Source of the DNA: Methylocystis bryophila
GTDB lineage: Bacteria; Pseudomonadota; Alphaproteobacteria; Rhizobiales; Beijerinckiaceae
Assembly (NCBI RefSeq): GCF_027925445.1
Contig: NZ_AP027149.1
Location: 310,001 to 374,000 of the forward strand
Direction of reading: 5' to 3'
DNA: 64,000 nucleotides
Positions 8,321 through 16,360 of the stretch are shown here, in pieces. Position 1 is the stretch's first letter, and every line of letters starts with the position of its first letter. The position numbers and the translations under genes are program-made. A model generated the notes under the pieces. It did no database searches. It was not told where the DNA came from and saw nothing but the letters and a program-made list of their open reading frames with translations.

Positions 8321-9004
8321 TTGAAACCGCTGCTCGAAGCCCGCGCGCTGACCAAGCATTATGAGCAGGGAAGGATCTCCGTCGCCGCGGTCGAGGGCAT
8401 CTCATTCTCATTGAGACCCGGTGAAGTCGCGCTGATCATCGGTCCGTCTGGCTCAGGGAAATCGACATTGCTCTCGATGCTCGGCTGCATCCTGCGGCCG
8501 ACCTCCGGCGCCATCCTTCTCGCGGGACGGGAGATCAGCGCCCTCTCCGATCGTGACTTACCGCGAATTCGGCGCCGCTGTTTCGGCTTCGTGTTTCAGT
8601 CCTTTCACCTCTTCCCCTTTTTGACGGCGCGCGAGAATGTCGAGACAGCGTTGCGTCTCCGTAAGGTCCCAGCCGCCTCGCGGCGACGGCGGAGCATCGA
8701 TCTATTGGAGGACTGCGGTCTCGAAGAACGAATGGAGTTTTATCCGGCGAGCCTCAGCGGCGGCGAGAAGCAACGCGTCGCCATCGCCCGCGCGCTGGCT
8801 GGCGACCCTTTCATTCTGCTCGCAGACGAGCCGACGGCCAGCCTCGACTCGGCGAATGGCGAGCTGATCTTCAAAATGTTGCGAAGCTTCGCAAAGGCCA
8901 AAGGCAAGGCGGTCGTGATGGCGAGCCACGATCCCAAGGCCCGCGGCTTCGCTGACAGCGTCTATAATCTCGTCGACGGACGCATCGCCGCGCTCGACGC
9001 CTGA
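8321..9004 (+). CDS. ABC transporter ATP-binding protein (DevA/LolD-like)
   Basis: 227 residues from a TTG start; AGGAG sits five bases upstream and overlaps the end of the permease gene, so this start is better supported than the longer frame from 8201. Walker A is GPSGSGKST near residue 42, the signature is LSGGEKQRV near residue 143, and Walker B with catalytic Glu is LLADEPTASLD. The subfamily (LolD/MacB/DevA) energises mechanotransmission-type exporters together with FtsX-fold permeases. It ends the lipid operon; no terminator with a T tract is visible after it. Confidence 0.92.
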   Translation: MKPLLEARALTKHYEQGRISVAAVEGISFSLRPGEVALIIGPSGSGKSTLLSMLGCILRPTSGAILLAGREISALSDRDLPRIRRRCFGFVFQSFHLFPFLTARENVETALRLRKVPAASRRRRSIDLLEDCGLEERMEFYPASLSGGEKQRVAIARALAGDPFILLADEPTASLDSANGELIFKMLRSFAKAKGKAVVMASHDPKARGFADSVYNLVDGRIAALDA

Positions 9005-9295
9005 TTTTCAGCGTCTGCAAGAGCTCGAGGACACGGAGCGCATTTCCGCGAGGTTCCGTAATATCCCTATTGCGGCGCGGCCGACACCACGCCGCTCTAT
9101 CTGATCCTTCGCCATTCCACTTGGAAGCGCAGCGGCGAGCGCGGACTCATCGAACGGCGCTCGCCAGGGCGAAGATGTCGATCAATACGGTCTCGGGAGC
9201 TTCTCGCGAGGAATGAGACAGGGTCCAGCGGATGGGCTTGAGCGAACGTCTCACGACGCCGACTGTGCTGGGCTCATCCTATCTTGATGATCGCG
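9005..9295. other. Intergenic region with possible glycogen-debranching-enzyme relic
   Basis: No intact gene. On the plus strand around 9044-9118 the translation reads REVP, a TAA stop, then YPYCGAADTTPLYLIL. The segment after the stop resembles the EVPFGRYYGSVDATPLFVML-like region of amylo-alpha-1,6-glucosidases, known to me from that family. The in-frame stop at 9059-9061 and the lack of an open frame around it argue for a decayed fragment. Similarity is short, so this is a weak call. Confidence 0.3.
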
Positions 9296-10918
9296 TCACT
9301 TCGACACGATCCAGACTTCGACGCGTCGATTCTTGGCGAGCGCCGGGTCTTTGACATCGGTCGCCGCCGCGGGGTTGCAGGCGACCGGCGCCAGATAGGA
9401 CAGCGATTTCACATTGTTGCGAGGCAGCACGAAGCCTGCGTCGCGCAGTTTATTGGCGACGCTCTGGGCGCGCTGCTGGCCGAGCGCCGCATTGCCTGCC
9501 CAATTGCCGACGGAGTCGGCGAAGCCAATCAGATAGACGTTGCCGGGGTTCGTGTTCGACGCGCGCAGATAGCGCGCGAGCCGGTCGACGTCGCGCACCG
9601 CGCGCGTGTCGAGCTCGGAGCTACCGGATTTGAAACGAAACTCCATCGACGCGCGGCGCATTCTCTCCATTGCGTCCTTGAAGAAATGCAGCGGCGCCGA
9701 AGGCAGCTCCTTGCCCTCGCCGACTCCAGCCCGCGGGTTGTTGGCGACGGCCGCCGCGAAAGCGCGTTGGTCGGCGGGGTCTTGGAGCTCGACGGCAAGG
9801 TTGATGAAGCCTGCGTCCGAGATCACGCCTTGCGCCTCATCCGACATCGTGAAATTCAGGAGGTCCCGCGCCGTCGGCTCGCTCGGCGCGCCATGCGTAT
9901 AGAGATACAGCCGACGCGCCAGCGGATATTCCTCGCTCTTGATCGAGAAACGCGAGGGCGCGCTGATCAGCCCGCAGTCCGACGAGATCTTCAGCGCGAC
10001 ATTGCTCGAGGTGACATAGGGAAGGGCGACGAAGCCGATGCCGCCAGGGTCTTTCGCCACGGCGTCGGACAAGAGCTCGCTCGACTCGAATTTTTGCGCG
10101 CTCGTCGACATTGTCGCATGGTTGGGCTCGAGAACGAGCGCTTTGAAGGTGTCGAATGTGCCGGACTTGTCGTCGCGGCGATAGAGCGTGATCGGCCGAT
10201 CCGGTCCTCCGACGGCGCTCCAATTTGTGACGGCGCCCGAGAAGATTTGCGCAATCTGAGCGAGCGTGAGCGCGTTGACCGAGTTCTCCGGATTGACGAT
10301 CACGGCGAGACCATCGAGCGCGAGAACATGCTCGTTCTCCGCGGCCGTCGGGTCCATATCGGAGAAACGCTGCTTGAGCTTGTTCTGCTCCTCGTCTTTG
10401 ACCTTGCGCGACATCATGCCGATCAACGCCTGATCCGAGACAAGGCCGTCGACGGCCGTGCCCGAGCCATGCGCCTTGAAGTCGACGACCGCCTTCGTGT
10501 CCGCCCCCGAGCGGATCGTGATTTCCGACTCTTCCGGCTTGACGATGCGCGTCGCAGGCTCCGCGCCGGTCGTGTGGCGCGCATAAGCGTCAATCAGCAT
10601 CGGCATCAGCCGCTCGCCGATCGTGTTCGAGCCCTGGACGCCGAAACGCGCGGAGTTCTTTCTGCTTCCGCCGCAGTTGCATGACTCGACGTTCACGCTG
10701 CAAACAGAGGAGTTCTCGTAACGTAGCGGCTGGGTTGCGCCCGGAACGTAAAGGAAGAAGGCGCCTTCGCGCTGCTCGAAACGCTCAGCGCCGACCTTCG
10801 AGCCGTCAGTGAGGCAGAAAACGGTCTTCGGAGCTTCAGCCGACGCCGTCGTCGAGGCGAGTAGAAAGACTCCGGCGATAAGCGGAAAAGCGCGCAGTGA
10901 GCGAAGGAAGTGGAACAT
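9296..10918 (-). CDS. Secreted phosphate-binding-protein-like/OmpA fusion
   Basis: 540 residues with a signal peptide (cleavage after ASA, residue ~27). Next comes a Cys-containing segment (CNCGG near residue 81). A PstS-like periplasmic binding fold follows, with GSNTIGERLMP near 95, HGSGTA near 150, and DKSGTFDTF near 250. Residues ~420-540 form an OmpA-like peptidoglycan-binding domain (FKSGSSELD near 425, LIGFADSVGN near 460, NRRVEVWI at the end). Such fusions tether a binding domain to the cell wall. It faces away from the SrfABC genes but sits at their edge. Its role as part of that system is inferred from position only. Confidence 0.8.
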   Translation of the reverse strand: MFHFLRSLRAFPLIAGVFLLASTTASAEAPKTVFCLTDGSKVGAERFEQREGAFFLYVPGATQPLRYENSSVCSVNVESCNCGGSRKNSARFGVQGSNTIGERLMPMLIDAYARHTTGAEPATRIVKPEESEITIRSGADTKAVVDFKAHGSGTAVDGLVSDQALIGMMSRKVKDEEQNKLKQRFSDMDPTAAENEHVLALDGLAVIVNPENSVNALTLAQIAQIFSGAVTNWSAVGGPDRPITLYRRDDKSGTFDTFKALVLEPNHATMSTSAQKFESSELLSDAVAKDPGGIGFVALPYVTSSNVALKISSDCGLISAPSRFSIKSEEYPLARRLYLYTHGAPSEPTARDLLNFTMSDEAQGVISDAGFINLAVELQDPADQRAFAAAVANNPRAGVGEGKELPSAPLHFFKDAMERMRRASMEFRFKSGSSELDTRAVRDVDRLARYLRASNTNPGNVYLIGFADSVGNWAGNAALGQQRAQSVANKLRDAGFVLPRNNVKSLSYLAPVACNPAAATDVKDPALAKNRRVEVWIVSK

Positions 10919-11128
10919 GACGCGGCCTTTCCTCGGACGAGGCGAAGGAGGAGCATTTTCGTGCAGGCTACTTCAATTATTCGGGATCTGTGCGCCGCCA
11001 ATGTTTACTTTTTGTGACATCGACGGCGAGACTGGACGTGACGTCAGGCGCTTATCAAACGCCGCGCAATGGCGTAAGAACTCGCAGGTTCGGGCGAGCG
11101 CGCCCTTTCCAAAAGATGGATTGCCTTC

Positions 11129-11821
11129 GTGCGCGTCGACATCCTTCTCTGGTTCCTTCTGGCGGCGTTGCTCTCCGTGTGCGGCGTGCTTACGCTTCGA
11201 GCCTGTGATCTCGGCTTCGCGCCGCTCTTTGGCGGCCGCTATTGCGTCGTCGCTGCGCAAGCGAACGACTTGGAAGCAGAACGGGCGCGCGCCCGCGATT
11301 TAGAAGAACGTGTGCGCGAGGCGGAATTGCGCATTGCGGAGAAGCCAGCCTGCGCACCGCCCGCGCAGATCAAAAAAAAGGACGAGACGCCGCCGACCTC
11401 TATCCCGCCAGAGGAGCAGCTGACGGTCCCAAAGAAGATTTCCGAGCTCAAGGGTTGTTGGGAATCCGTTCGCGGCGATCTCGATATCGTTTCAGATGAC
11501 GAGGAGCGCCGCCTCATTGGCAAGGTCCGACAGTGCTACTGTTTCGGCGGACGCGGCGCCGGGGAGTTCAAGCTGAACTACAGTGACGGCGTCAAATGCC
11601 GAGCGCCCATCACGGCCGAGCTCGAGGGAGATACGCTCAAGATCCACCAGCCGGGTTTCCGTTGCGTCTGGAAAGGGCAGCATAGGGGGCTGGTTCCCAC
11701 CGAGATCGTTTGCCGCAGCGCCGAGAACGAGGCTACGCCATGCGAGTATCAGGCTCTCGGCCGCTTGCGCACCAAGGGGGTTGAGCAATATCGGCGCGTG
11801 CCCCTCGGTCACTGCAACTGA
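11129..11821 (+). CDS. Membrane-anchored coiled-coil protein with Cys-rich SrfA-like C-terminal domain
   Basis: 230 residues from a GTG. Residues ~6-28 are a single membrane helix, followed by a coiled coil (residues ~45-72, rich in E/A/R) and a Pro-rich linker. The C-terminal domain holds at least six cysteines in the pattern GCW...CYCF...GVKC...RC...VC...PC, which suggests disulfides outside the cytoplasm. A comparable GCW/YCF domain is, as I remember it, found in proteins encoded with SrfB/SrfC. I cannot name a function. It lies convergent to the gene at 11907 and upstream of the SrfABC-like genes. Confidence 0.65.
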   Translation: MRVDILLWFLLAALLSVCGVLTLRACDLGFAPLFGGRYCVVAAQANDLEAERARARDLEERVREAELRIAEKPACAPPAQIKKKDETPPTSIPPEEQLTVPKKISELKGCWESVRGDLDIVSDDEERRLIGKVRQCYCFGGRGAGEFKLNYSDGVKCRAPITAELEGDTLKIHQPGFRCVWKGQHRGLVPTEIVCRSAENEATPCEYQALGRLRTKGVEQYRRVPLGHCN

Positions 11822-11906
11822 GGCGGCGTCGGCGCGAGCAATCTCATTAGCTTCCGATGGCGCCTTTTCCTGCTTGTGAGAAGAAAGCCTCAGTCGACTT
11901 GCGGCG

Positions 11907-13088
11907 TCAGCGCTCTGCGCATCCCGTCGAGCGTTGCCCTTTGAGCTTGATGATCACCGACGAGCCGCATCCAGGATATGTCATGCGGATCTCGCCGGCT
12001 CCGCCGCCAACACTGCCAGTGGCCGAATAGCCGGCCCCGCCGGCGACGCTGGCGTCGACGCCGCCGTCGCTTTGGATCGACCCGCGCCACTGCCACGTCG
12101 CATTCTGCGCCTGGTGGCGCCAGGTGACCGAGCCCCCGCAGACCGTCACGAGCATGAAGGGATCGGCGCGGACTCCGCAAGCGGGGACCGCGGAGGCTGA
12201 AGCGCCATAGACTCCGTCCGCGAGCGCGGAGGCCGGCGGATTCACGTTTGAGTGGGGATGAGAGTCCTGCACCGGCTGACGTTGTTGGGCCAGGCATTCG
12301 GCTTTCGCCTGCGCCACGCGGGCGCGTGCTTCCCCGGCGCGCGGCGCGTTCGGAAACTTACTCAGATAGTCGGTGAAGCAGGCCTCCACGACGCAAGCCG
12401 CCGTGGTGCTTGCGCAGTCGAAGGCGTTGTTTGCGGTCGCGACGCTAAGATCGTCGCCCGGCTTGCAACCGACGCCGAACACGGCGCAGCGCAGCGGGGG
12501 AACCAAGGCTATGGCGGCGATAACGGTCGCGAGCGCCCCGACGCCAATGGCGATCGCGAGCATCGGGAGTTTTTTCCGCTCTCCGTCGTCATTGTGCTCA
12601 GCTTCCTCCCGAGGGGGCTCCGATCGCGGCTTTTCCGGTTGCACCGTCGCGGGTTCGGGCGCCTTCGTCGTGATCGGGGGCAGCGTGGACGCCTTCACGG
12701 GGGCGGCCGGCGGCGACACGAGAGGCGCGCCAGCACTCGAGATGATGTGCCTTCGCCCGCCTCCCGGCATCTTCGACAGGGATGGCGTGACAGCGCCCCA
12801 GAATCCGCTTTCGGAGAGCTCAGCGTCGTCGCTCATCACCTCGATCTGGTCGTCCTCGAGCAGATGATCGACCATTTCCGGCCCGACGCGATAGCCGGGA
12901 CCTTTGGGAGTATCGACCCTTTCGGCGACGAAATAGTGAGGCGTGCGGGAAAACGAGCCTCCCGGCTCAAGATAGGAGCCCTGCCCGACCTGCAGCGATT
13001 TGATCGCCAGCCGCAACGACGGGCTTTCGACCGACTTGTCGAACAAGAGCACCGCGTGGCCCGGCTGGTCGCCGTCGAGAACGCGCAC
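11907..13088 (-). CDS. Single-pass membrane protein with C-terminal Cys-containing domain (SrfABC neighbour)
   Basis: About 393 residues if the GTG at 13088 is used, which has a GGGGG ribosome-site-like run; an in-frame TTG at 13157 would add 23 residues. An N-terminal ~100-residue cytoplasmic domain is followed by a Pro/Ala-rich linker. A membrane helix lies around residues 182-205 (LAIAIGVGALATVIAAIAL). The outer part has a helical Cys-rich segment (CASTTAACVVEACF), an unstructured stretch and a beta-rich C-terminus with Gly repeats. The family is not recognised. It is divergent from the protease gene at 13223, so the two probably share a control region. Confidence 0.65.
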   Translation of the reverse strand: MRVLDGDQPGHAVLLFDKSVESPSLRLAIKSLQVGQGSYLEPGGSFSRTPHYFVAERVDTPKGPGYRVGPEMVDHLLEDDQIEVMSDDAELSESGFWGAVTPSLSKMPGGGRRHIISSAGAPLVSPPAAPVKASTLPPITTKAPEPATVQPEKPRSEPPREEAEHNDDGERKKLPMLAIAIGVGALATVIAAIALVPPLRCAVFGVGCKPGDDLSVATANNAFDCASTTAACVVEACFTDYLSKFPNAPRAGEARARVAQAKAECLAQQRQPVQDSHPHSNVNPPASALADGVYGASASAVPACGVRADPFMLVTVCGGSVTWRHQAQNATWQWRGSIQSDGGVDASVAGGAGYSATGSVGGGAGEIRMTYPGCGSSVIIKLKGQRSTGCAER

Positions 13089-13222
13089 GTTTTTCCCCCG
13101 CCTTCTGTCGTGGCGATACACGACAGGTGATCGGCTGTCACCTCTCGAGAGCGACAAAAACTGTCACGATATCGTCATGCAGCTCTCGCTTGATCTGAGC
13201 TGGGAACGGGATTGGGGATTGC

Positions 13223-14953
13223 ATGGGGCGCGACAACCGATTCTTCGTCATGAGCTCCGATTTGACCGGTCGCGTCGCGCTCGACGTGGGCGGGCGGCGG
13301 GCGATATCCGAGTACGACGGGCTCGTCGATCGCATCGAGAGACTCTGCGGGCGTGAGGCTGCAACGCTTTTCGCCGAGCCGGTGCTGCCGCGCGGGGGCG
13401 CCGAGCCGGCCACGGCGATCTCCTGGTACGGCCCTTTCGAGGGCCGCCCGACGACTCTCGACGCGATTGACGCCGTGGCGAAGAAGCCGACGGTCGATCG
13501 GCTGACGCAACGCCTCAACGCGCTCGCGCCGGCGCTCGGCGATCCCGAGTTCGCCCCCATGCTGGCGGCGGCGCTCGCCGTCGACTCGATCAAGGACGTC
13601 CTCGCCGTCGGCGGCGAGCCTCTGATCGTGAATTGGGGCCTGCTGCCGCAGGACGCGGCGCAGCAACCCGCGCGACGGCTCGCGCATTTTTCCGACACCC
13701 TCGGCCGCTACGCGCCAGCCTTGATCCCGCTCGTCGCGCAGACGCTCGGCCTGGCGCCGCCGCCCCCCACCGCGGCGCCCCCGCCTCCCTCTCCGCCGCC
13801 GCCTCCCTTTGCGCCGCCGAGGCGCGCTGCGCCCACAGCGCCGCGCGGCCTGCCGCCGCCGGGCTGGCGAACGCCGCTGGTCGCCGCCGCCATCGCAGGG
13901 GCCGTGCTGCTCGTCCTGCTCTTGCCCGGCGTGCTTCGCTATCCCGATCTCGGCGACCGCGCGGCTCGCGACGCCTTCGAAACCGAACGCCTCCGCAAGT
14001 CCAACGACTCTCTCGAAGCGCAGCTCAAAGCGCTCCGCAAGGCCCAGGAGGAGCGCAGCTGCCGCGCCGACGGCATGCTGCAGGTTCCCGGCCTCCCGCC
14101 AGGCGAATCGTCGCAACAGCCGCCGCAAATGGACGTTCTGCCGCGCCCGCCCGAAAAAGTGCCTCTGCCCCAGCGCTCCGGCGAGGCGCCTTCGGCGGCC
14201 AATCTCGCCGAAATGCTGGAGAAGGCCACCGTCTTCGTCTTTGTGATCACGAAGGATGGTTGGTCGAGCGGCAGCGGCTTCTTCATCAACGACCGGCAGG
14301 TGGTCACTAATCGACATGTGGTCGAGAACGCGGCCGACCCGTCCATCATCTTTCTCGCCAGCAAATCCTTCGGAGGCGTGCGGCGAGCGAGCGTCGTGGC
14401 CGAGACGCCGCCAAGGGTGAAAAACGCAGGCCCCCAGCCGGATTACGCCGTGCTGGAGTTGGCGGAGCCAATTCCGGGCGCCGTCGCGCTCAAGCTCGGC
14501 GCCACGCCGCCGAAACTCTCGACGGCCTATATCGCCGGTTATCCAGGATTTCTCGTCGAGACGGACGCCGCCTTCAGCAAATTTCTGCGCGAGCTGCGCG
14601 ACGCGCTCAAGGCGGGTGACGACGATCGGGCGCTCGCCGCGAGGCGCTTTGACGTGCCTAGCGCTGATCTGCGCTATGGACGCATCAACAACACGATGTC
14701 CAGCGGAGCGGGCGAGACGCCGGTTATCGTACACGACATGCAGGTCGCGCATGGCAACAGCGGCGGACCGCTCGTCGACGCCTGCGGCCGGCTCGGCGGC
14801 GTCAACACGCTTTTCTTCGCCGACGAGCATCAGGTCGGCAATGTCGCGCTCGACGTCACGTCGCTCAAGACGTTTCTGACGGACAAACGCATCGGATTCG
14901 CAGGCGATGATACGCCCTGCGCCTCGGCTCCGCCCGCGAGCGCAGCCAGATGA
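13223..14953 (+). CDS. SrfA-like membrane protein fused to trypsin-like serine protease
   Basis: 576 residues. Residues 1-~165 resemble the N-terminus of the downstream 15026 product (LFAEPV, WYGP, then GEPLIVNWG). A proline-rich linker (~residues 172-210) leads to a membrane helix (~215-235) and a short coiled coil. The outer C-terminal half (from ~330) is a trypsin/DegP-type protease. Its triad is His in TNRHVVE (~residue 363), Asp in DYAVLEL (~407) and Ser in GNSGGPL (~511). The protease would act outside the cytoplasmic membrane. The gene leads the set of four same-strand SrfABC-like genes. Confidence 0.8.
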   Translation: MGRDNRFFVMSSDLTGRVALDVGGRRAISEYDGLVDRIERLCGREAATLFAEPVLPRGGAEPATAISWYGPFEGRPTTLDAIDAVAKKPTVDRLTQRLNALAPALGDPEFAPMLAAALAVDSIKDVLAVGGEPLIVNWGLLPQDAAQQPARRLAHFSDTLGRYAPALIPLVAQTLGLAPPPPTAAPPPPSPPPPPFAPPRRAAPTAPRGLPPPGWRTPLVAAAIAGAVLLVLLLPGVLRYPDLGDRAARDAFETERLRKSNDSLEAQLKALRKAQEERSCRADGMLQVPGLPPGESSQQPPQMDVLPRPPEKVPLPQRSGEAPSAANLAEMLEKATVFVFVITKDGWSSGSGFFINDRQVVTNRHVVENAADPSIIFLASKSFGGVRRASVVAETPPRVKNAGPQPDYAVLELAEPIPGAVALKLGATPPKLSTAYIAGYPGFLVETDAAFSKFLRELRDALKAGDDDRALAARRFDVPSADLRYGRINNTMSSGAGETPVIVHDMQVAHGNSGGPLVDACGRLGGVNTLFFADEHQVGNVALDVTSLKTFLTDKRIGFAGDDTPCASAPPASAAR

Positions 14954-15025
14954 GCGGGAGGCGGCTCGACACGGCGCTGGCGACGCGGCTCCCGGCTTTC
15001 CCATGCGCTCCGCGCGGGGGCGCTG

Positions 15026-16282
15026 ATGTATAGCCTTTGCGTCGCCACGACCGACGACAGGGAAACGCCGATCGCGGACGACTGGCCGAACCTGACCTGG
15101 GACCGGCTCGTCGACGTGTTGCGCGCTGAGGTGTCTCCCGAGGCGGGGGCGCTGTTCGCAGAACCGATCGCCGATCCCGCGCGGGGCGTCACGCATTGGC
15201 ACGTCTTGTCCCCAAACGAGCCCAAGCCCTTGCATGCGCTCGCGCCGCAAGAGCGGGAGGCGCTGCTTGCGCGCTTCGAAAAGATTGCCGCCGACATCCG
15301 CGCCTATGCGGAACGCCTCGCCGCGGCGGGCGGAGAGACGAATCTCCGCTTAGCCCATGCGCTGCATACGGCCGTCGTGACCAGCGATCAGAACGCGCAG
15401 CTATGGTCGCTCGGCGGAGCGCCGGTGCTCACGGGGTGGGGCCGGCGCCGCATCGCCACCACCGCCGCCGCGCCTGCAATCTTGACTCGCGACGCAGAAC
15501 AAGCCGGGGCTTCCGGCGGCCCTTCGGAACGTTCCTTCATTCCGGGCCTGGCGCGAATCCCTTCGCCCTCGGGGTTGGCGCGCCGTCTGCAAGCGCCCGA
15601 CTGGTCGAGCTGGCGCACAGATTGGCGCGATAGCGCTTGGCTGCTCTGGCTGCCCTTCTGGCTTCTGATCGGCGCCATACTCTACCATCTGCTTCCGGCT
15701 TGCGGGATGGACCTGCCTTTGCTGCGGGGACTGTCGCGCTGCGACGGCGCGGCTCGAGTGGACGACCTCGACGGTCGCAACGAAGCGCTGCGGCGCGCCG
15801 TCTTCGAGGAGCAGAAGCGCCTCGCCGCGCTCTGCGCGGAGACTCGGCCGCGCGCGCAAACGGACAATGTCGCGCCGCCGAACGTCGAGAAGACCAAGGC
15901 GCGGCTCGAGGACAACCAGCTGAAGGCCGGCCGCCTCGATATAACGCTCGCCTGGGACGGCCGCGAGGATCTCGACCTGCATGTGCGCTGCGGCGAGGGA
16001 CATCTTTTCTTCAAGCAGAGGAATGCTTGCGGCGGCGTTCTCGACCATGACGCCAATGTCAGAGAACCCGTCTTGGACCGCCCGGTCGAGCACGCGACTT
16101 GGGAGAGCGATCCGCCGCCCGGCCTTTACAAAGTGTCCGTGGCGATGGCGTCGCGCAACGGCAACCCCGAGCGGCCCGTGCCCTTCACACTGCTCATGCG
16201 ATCGGGCGGTAAGGAGCAAGTTTATCGTGGCGTCATGAACGGCCTCGAAGAAACCCCGGTGACGACCTTTGAGCGCCACTGA
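15026..16282 (+). CDS. SrfA-like membrane protein
   Basis: 418 residues with a GGGGG ribosome-site-like run. The N-terminal region shares spaced motifs with the 13223 product: LFAEPI, THWHVL, then GAPVLTGWG. One membrane helix lies at about residues 205-228 (LLWLPFWLLIGAILY). The C-terminal domain begins near residue 305 with LDITLAWDGREDLDLHV, a beta-sandwich motif resembling YfaP/DUF2135-type domains, and contains cysteines likely to pair. Size, topology and position directly before srfB and srfC match SrfA of the SrfABC operon described in Salmonella. I rate the SrfA identity as probable because it rests on layout and short motifs. Confidence 0.72.
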   Translation: MYSLCVATTDDRETPIADDWPNLTWDRLVDVLRAEVSPEAGALFAEPIADPARGVTHWHVLSPNEPKPLHALAPQEREALLARFEKIAADIRAYAERLAAAGGETNLRLAHALHTAVVTSDQNAQLWSLGGAPVLTGWGRRRIATTAAAPAILTRDAEQAGASGGPSERSFIPGLARIPSPSGLARRLQAPDWSSWRTDWRDSAWLLWLPFWLLIGAILYHLLPACGMDLPLLRGLSRCDGAARVDDLDGRNEALRRAVFEEQKRLAALCAETRPRAQTDNVAPPNVEKTKARLEDNQLKAGRLDITLAWDGREDLDLHVRCGEGHLFFKQRNACGGVLDHDANVREPVLDRPVEHATWESDPPPGLYKVSVAMASRNGNPERPVPFTLLMRSGGKEQVYRGVMNGLEETPVTTFERH

Positions 16283-16360
16283 GAACCACTGTGTAGACTT
16301 TGCGTCGCGGAACGAAGCCCGTTTGAGCGTTCGCGGCCGCCGTGAAGGATTCTGGACGAC

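Noticed and set aside
12252..13130. 292-residue plus-strand frame opposite the membrane protein at 11907
   Set aside because: Arg/Gly-rich with no ribosome site; the minus frame has a membrane helix and ordered Cys.
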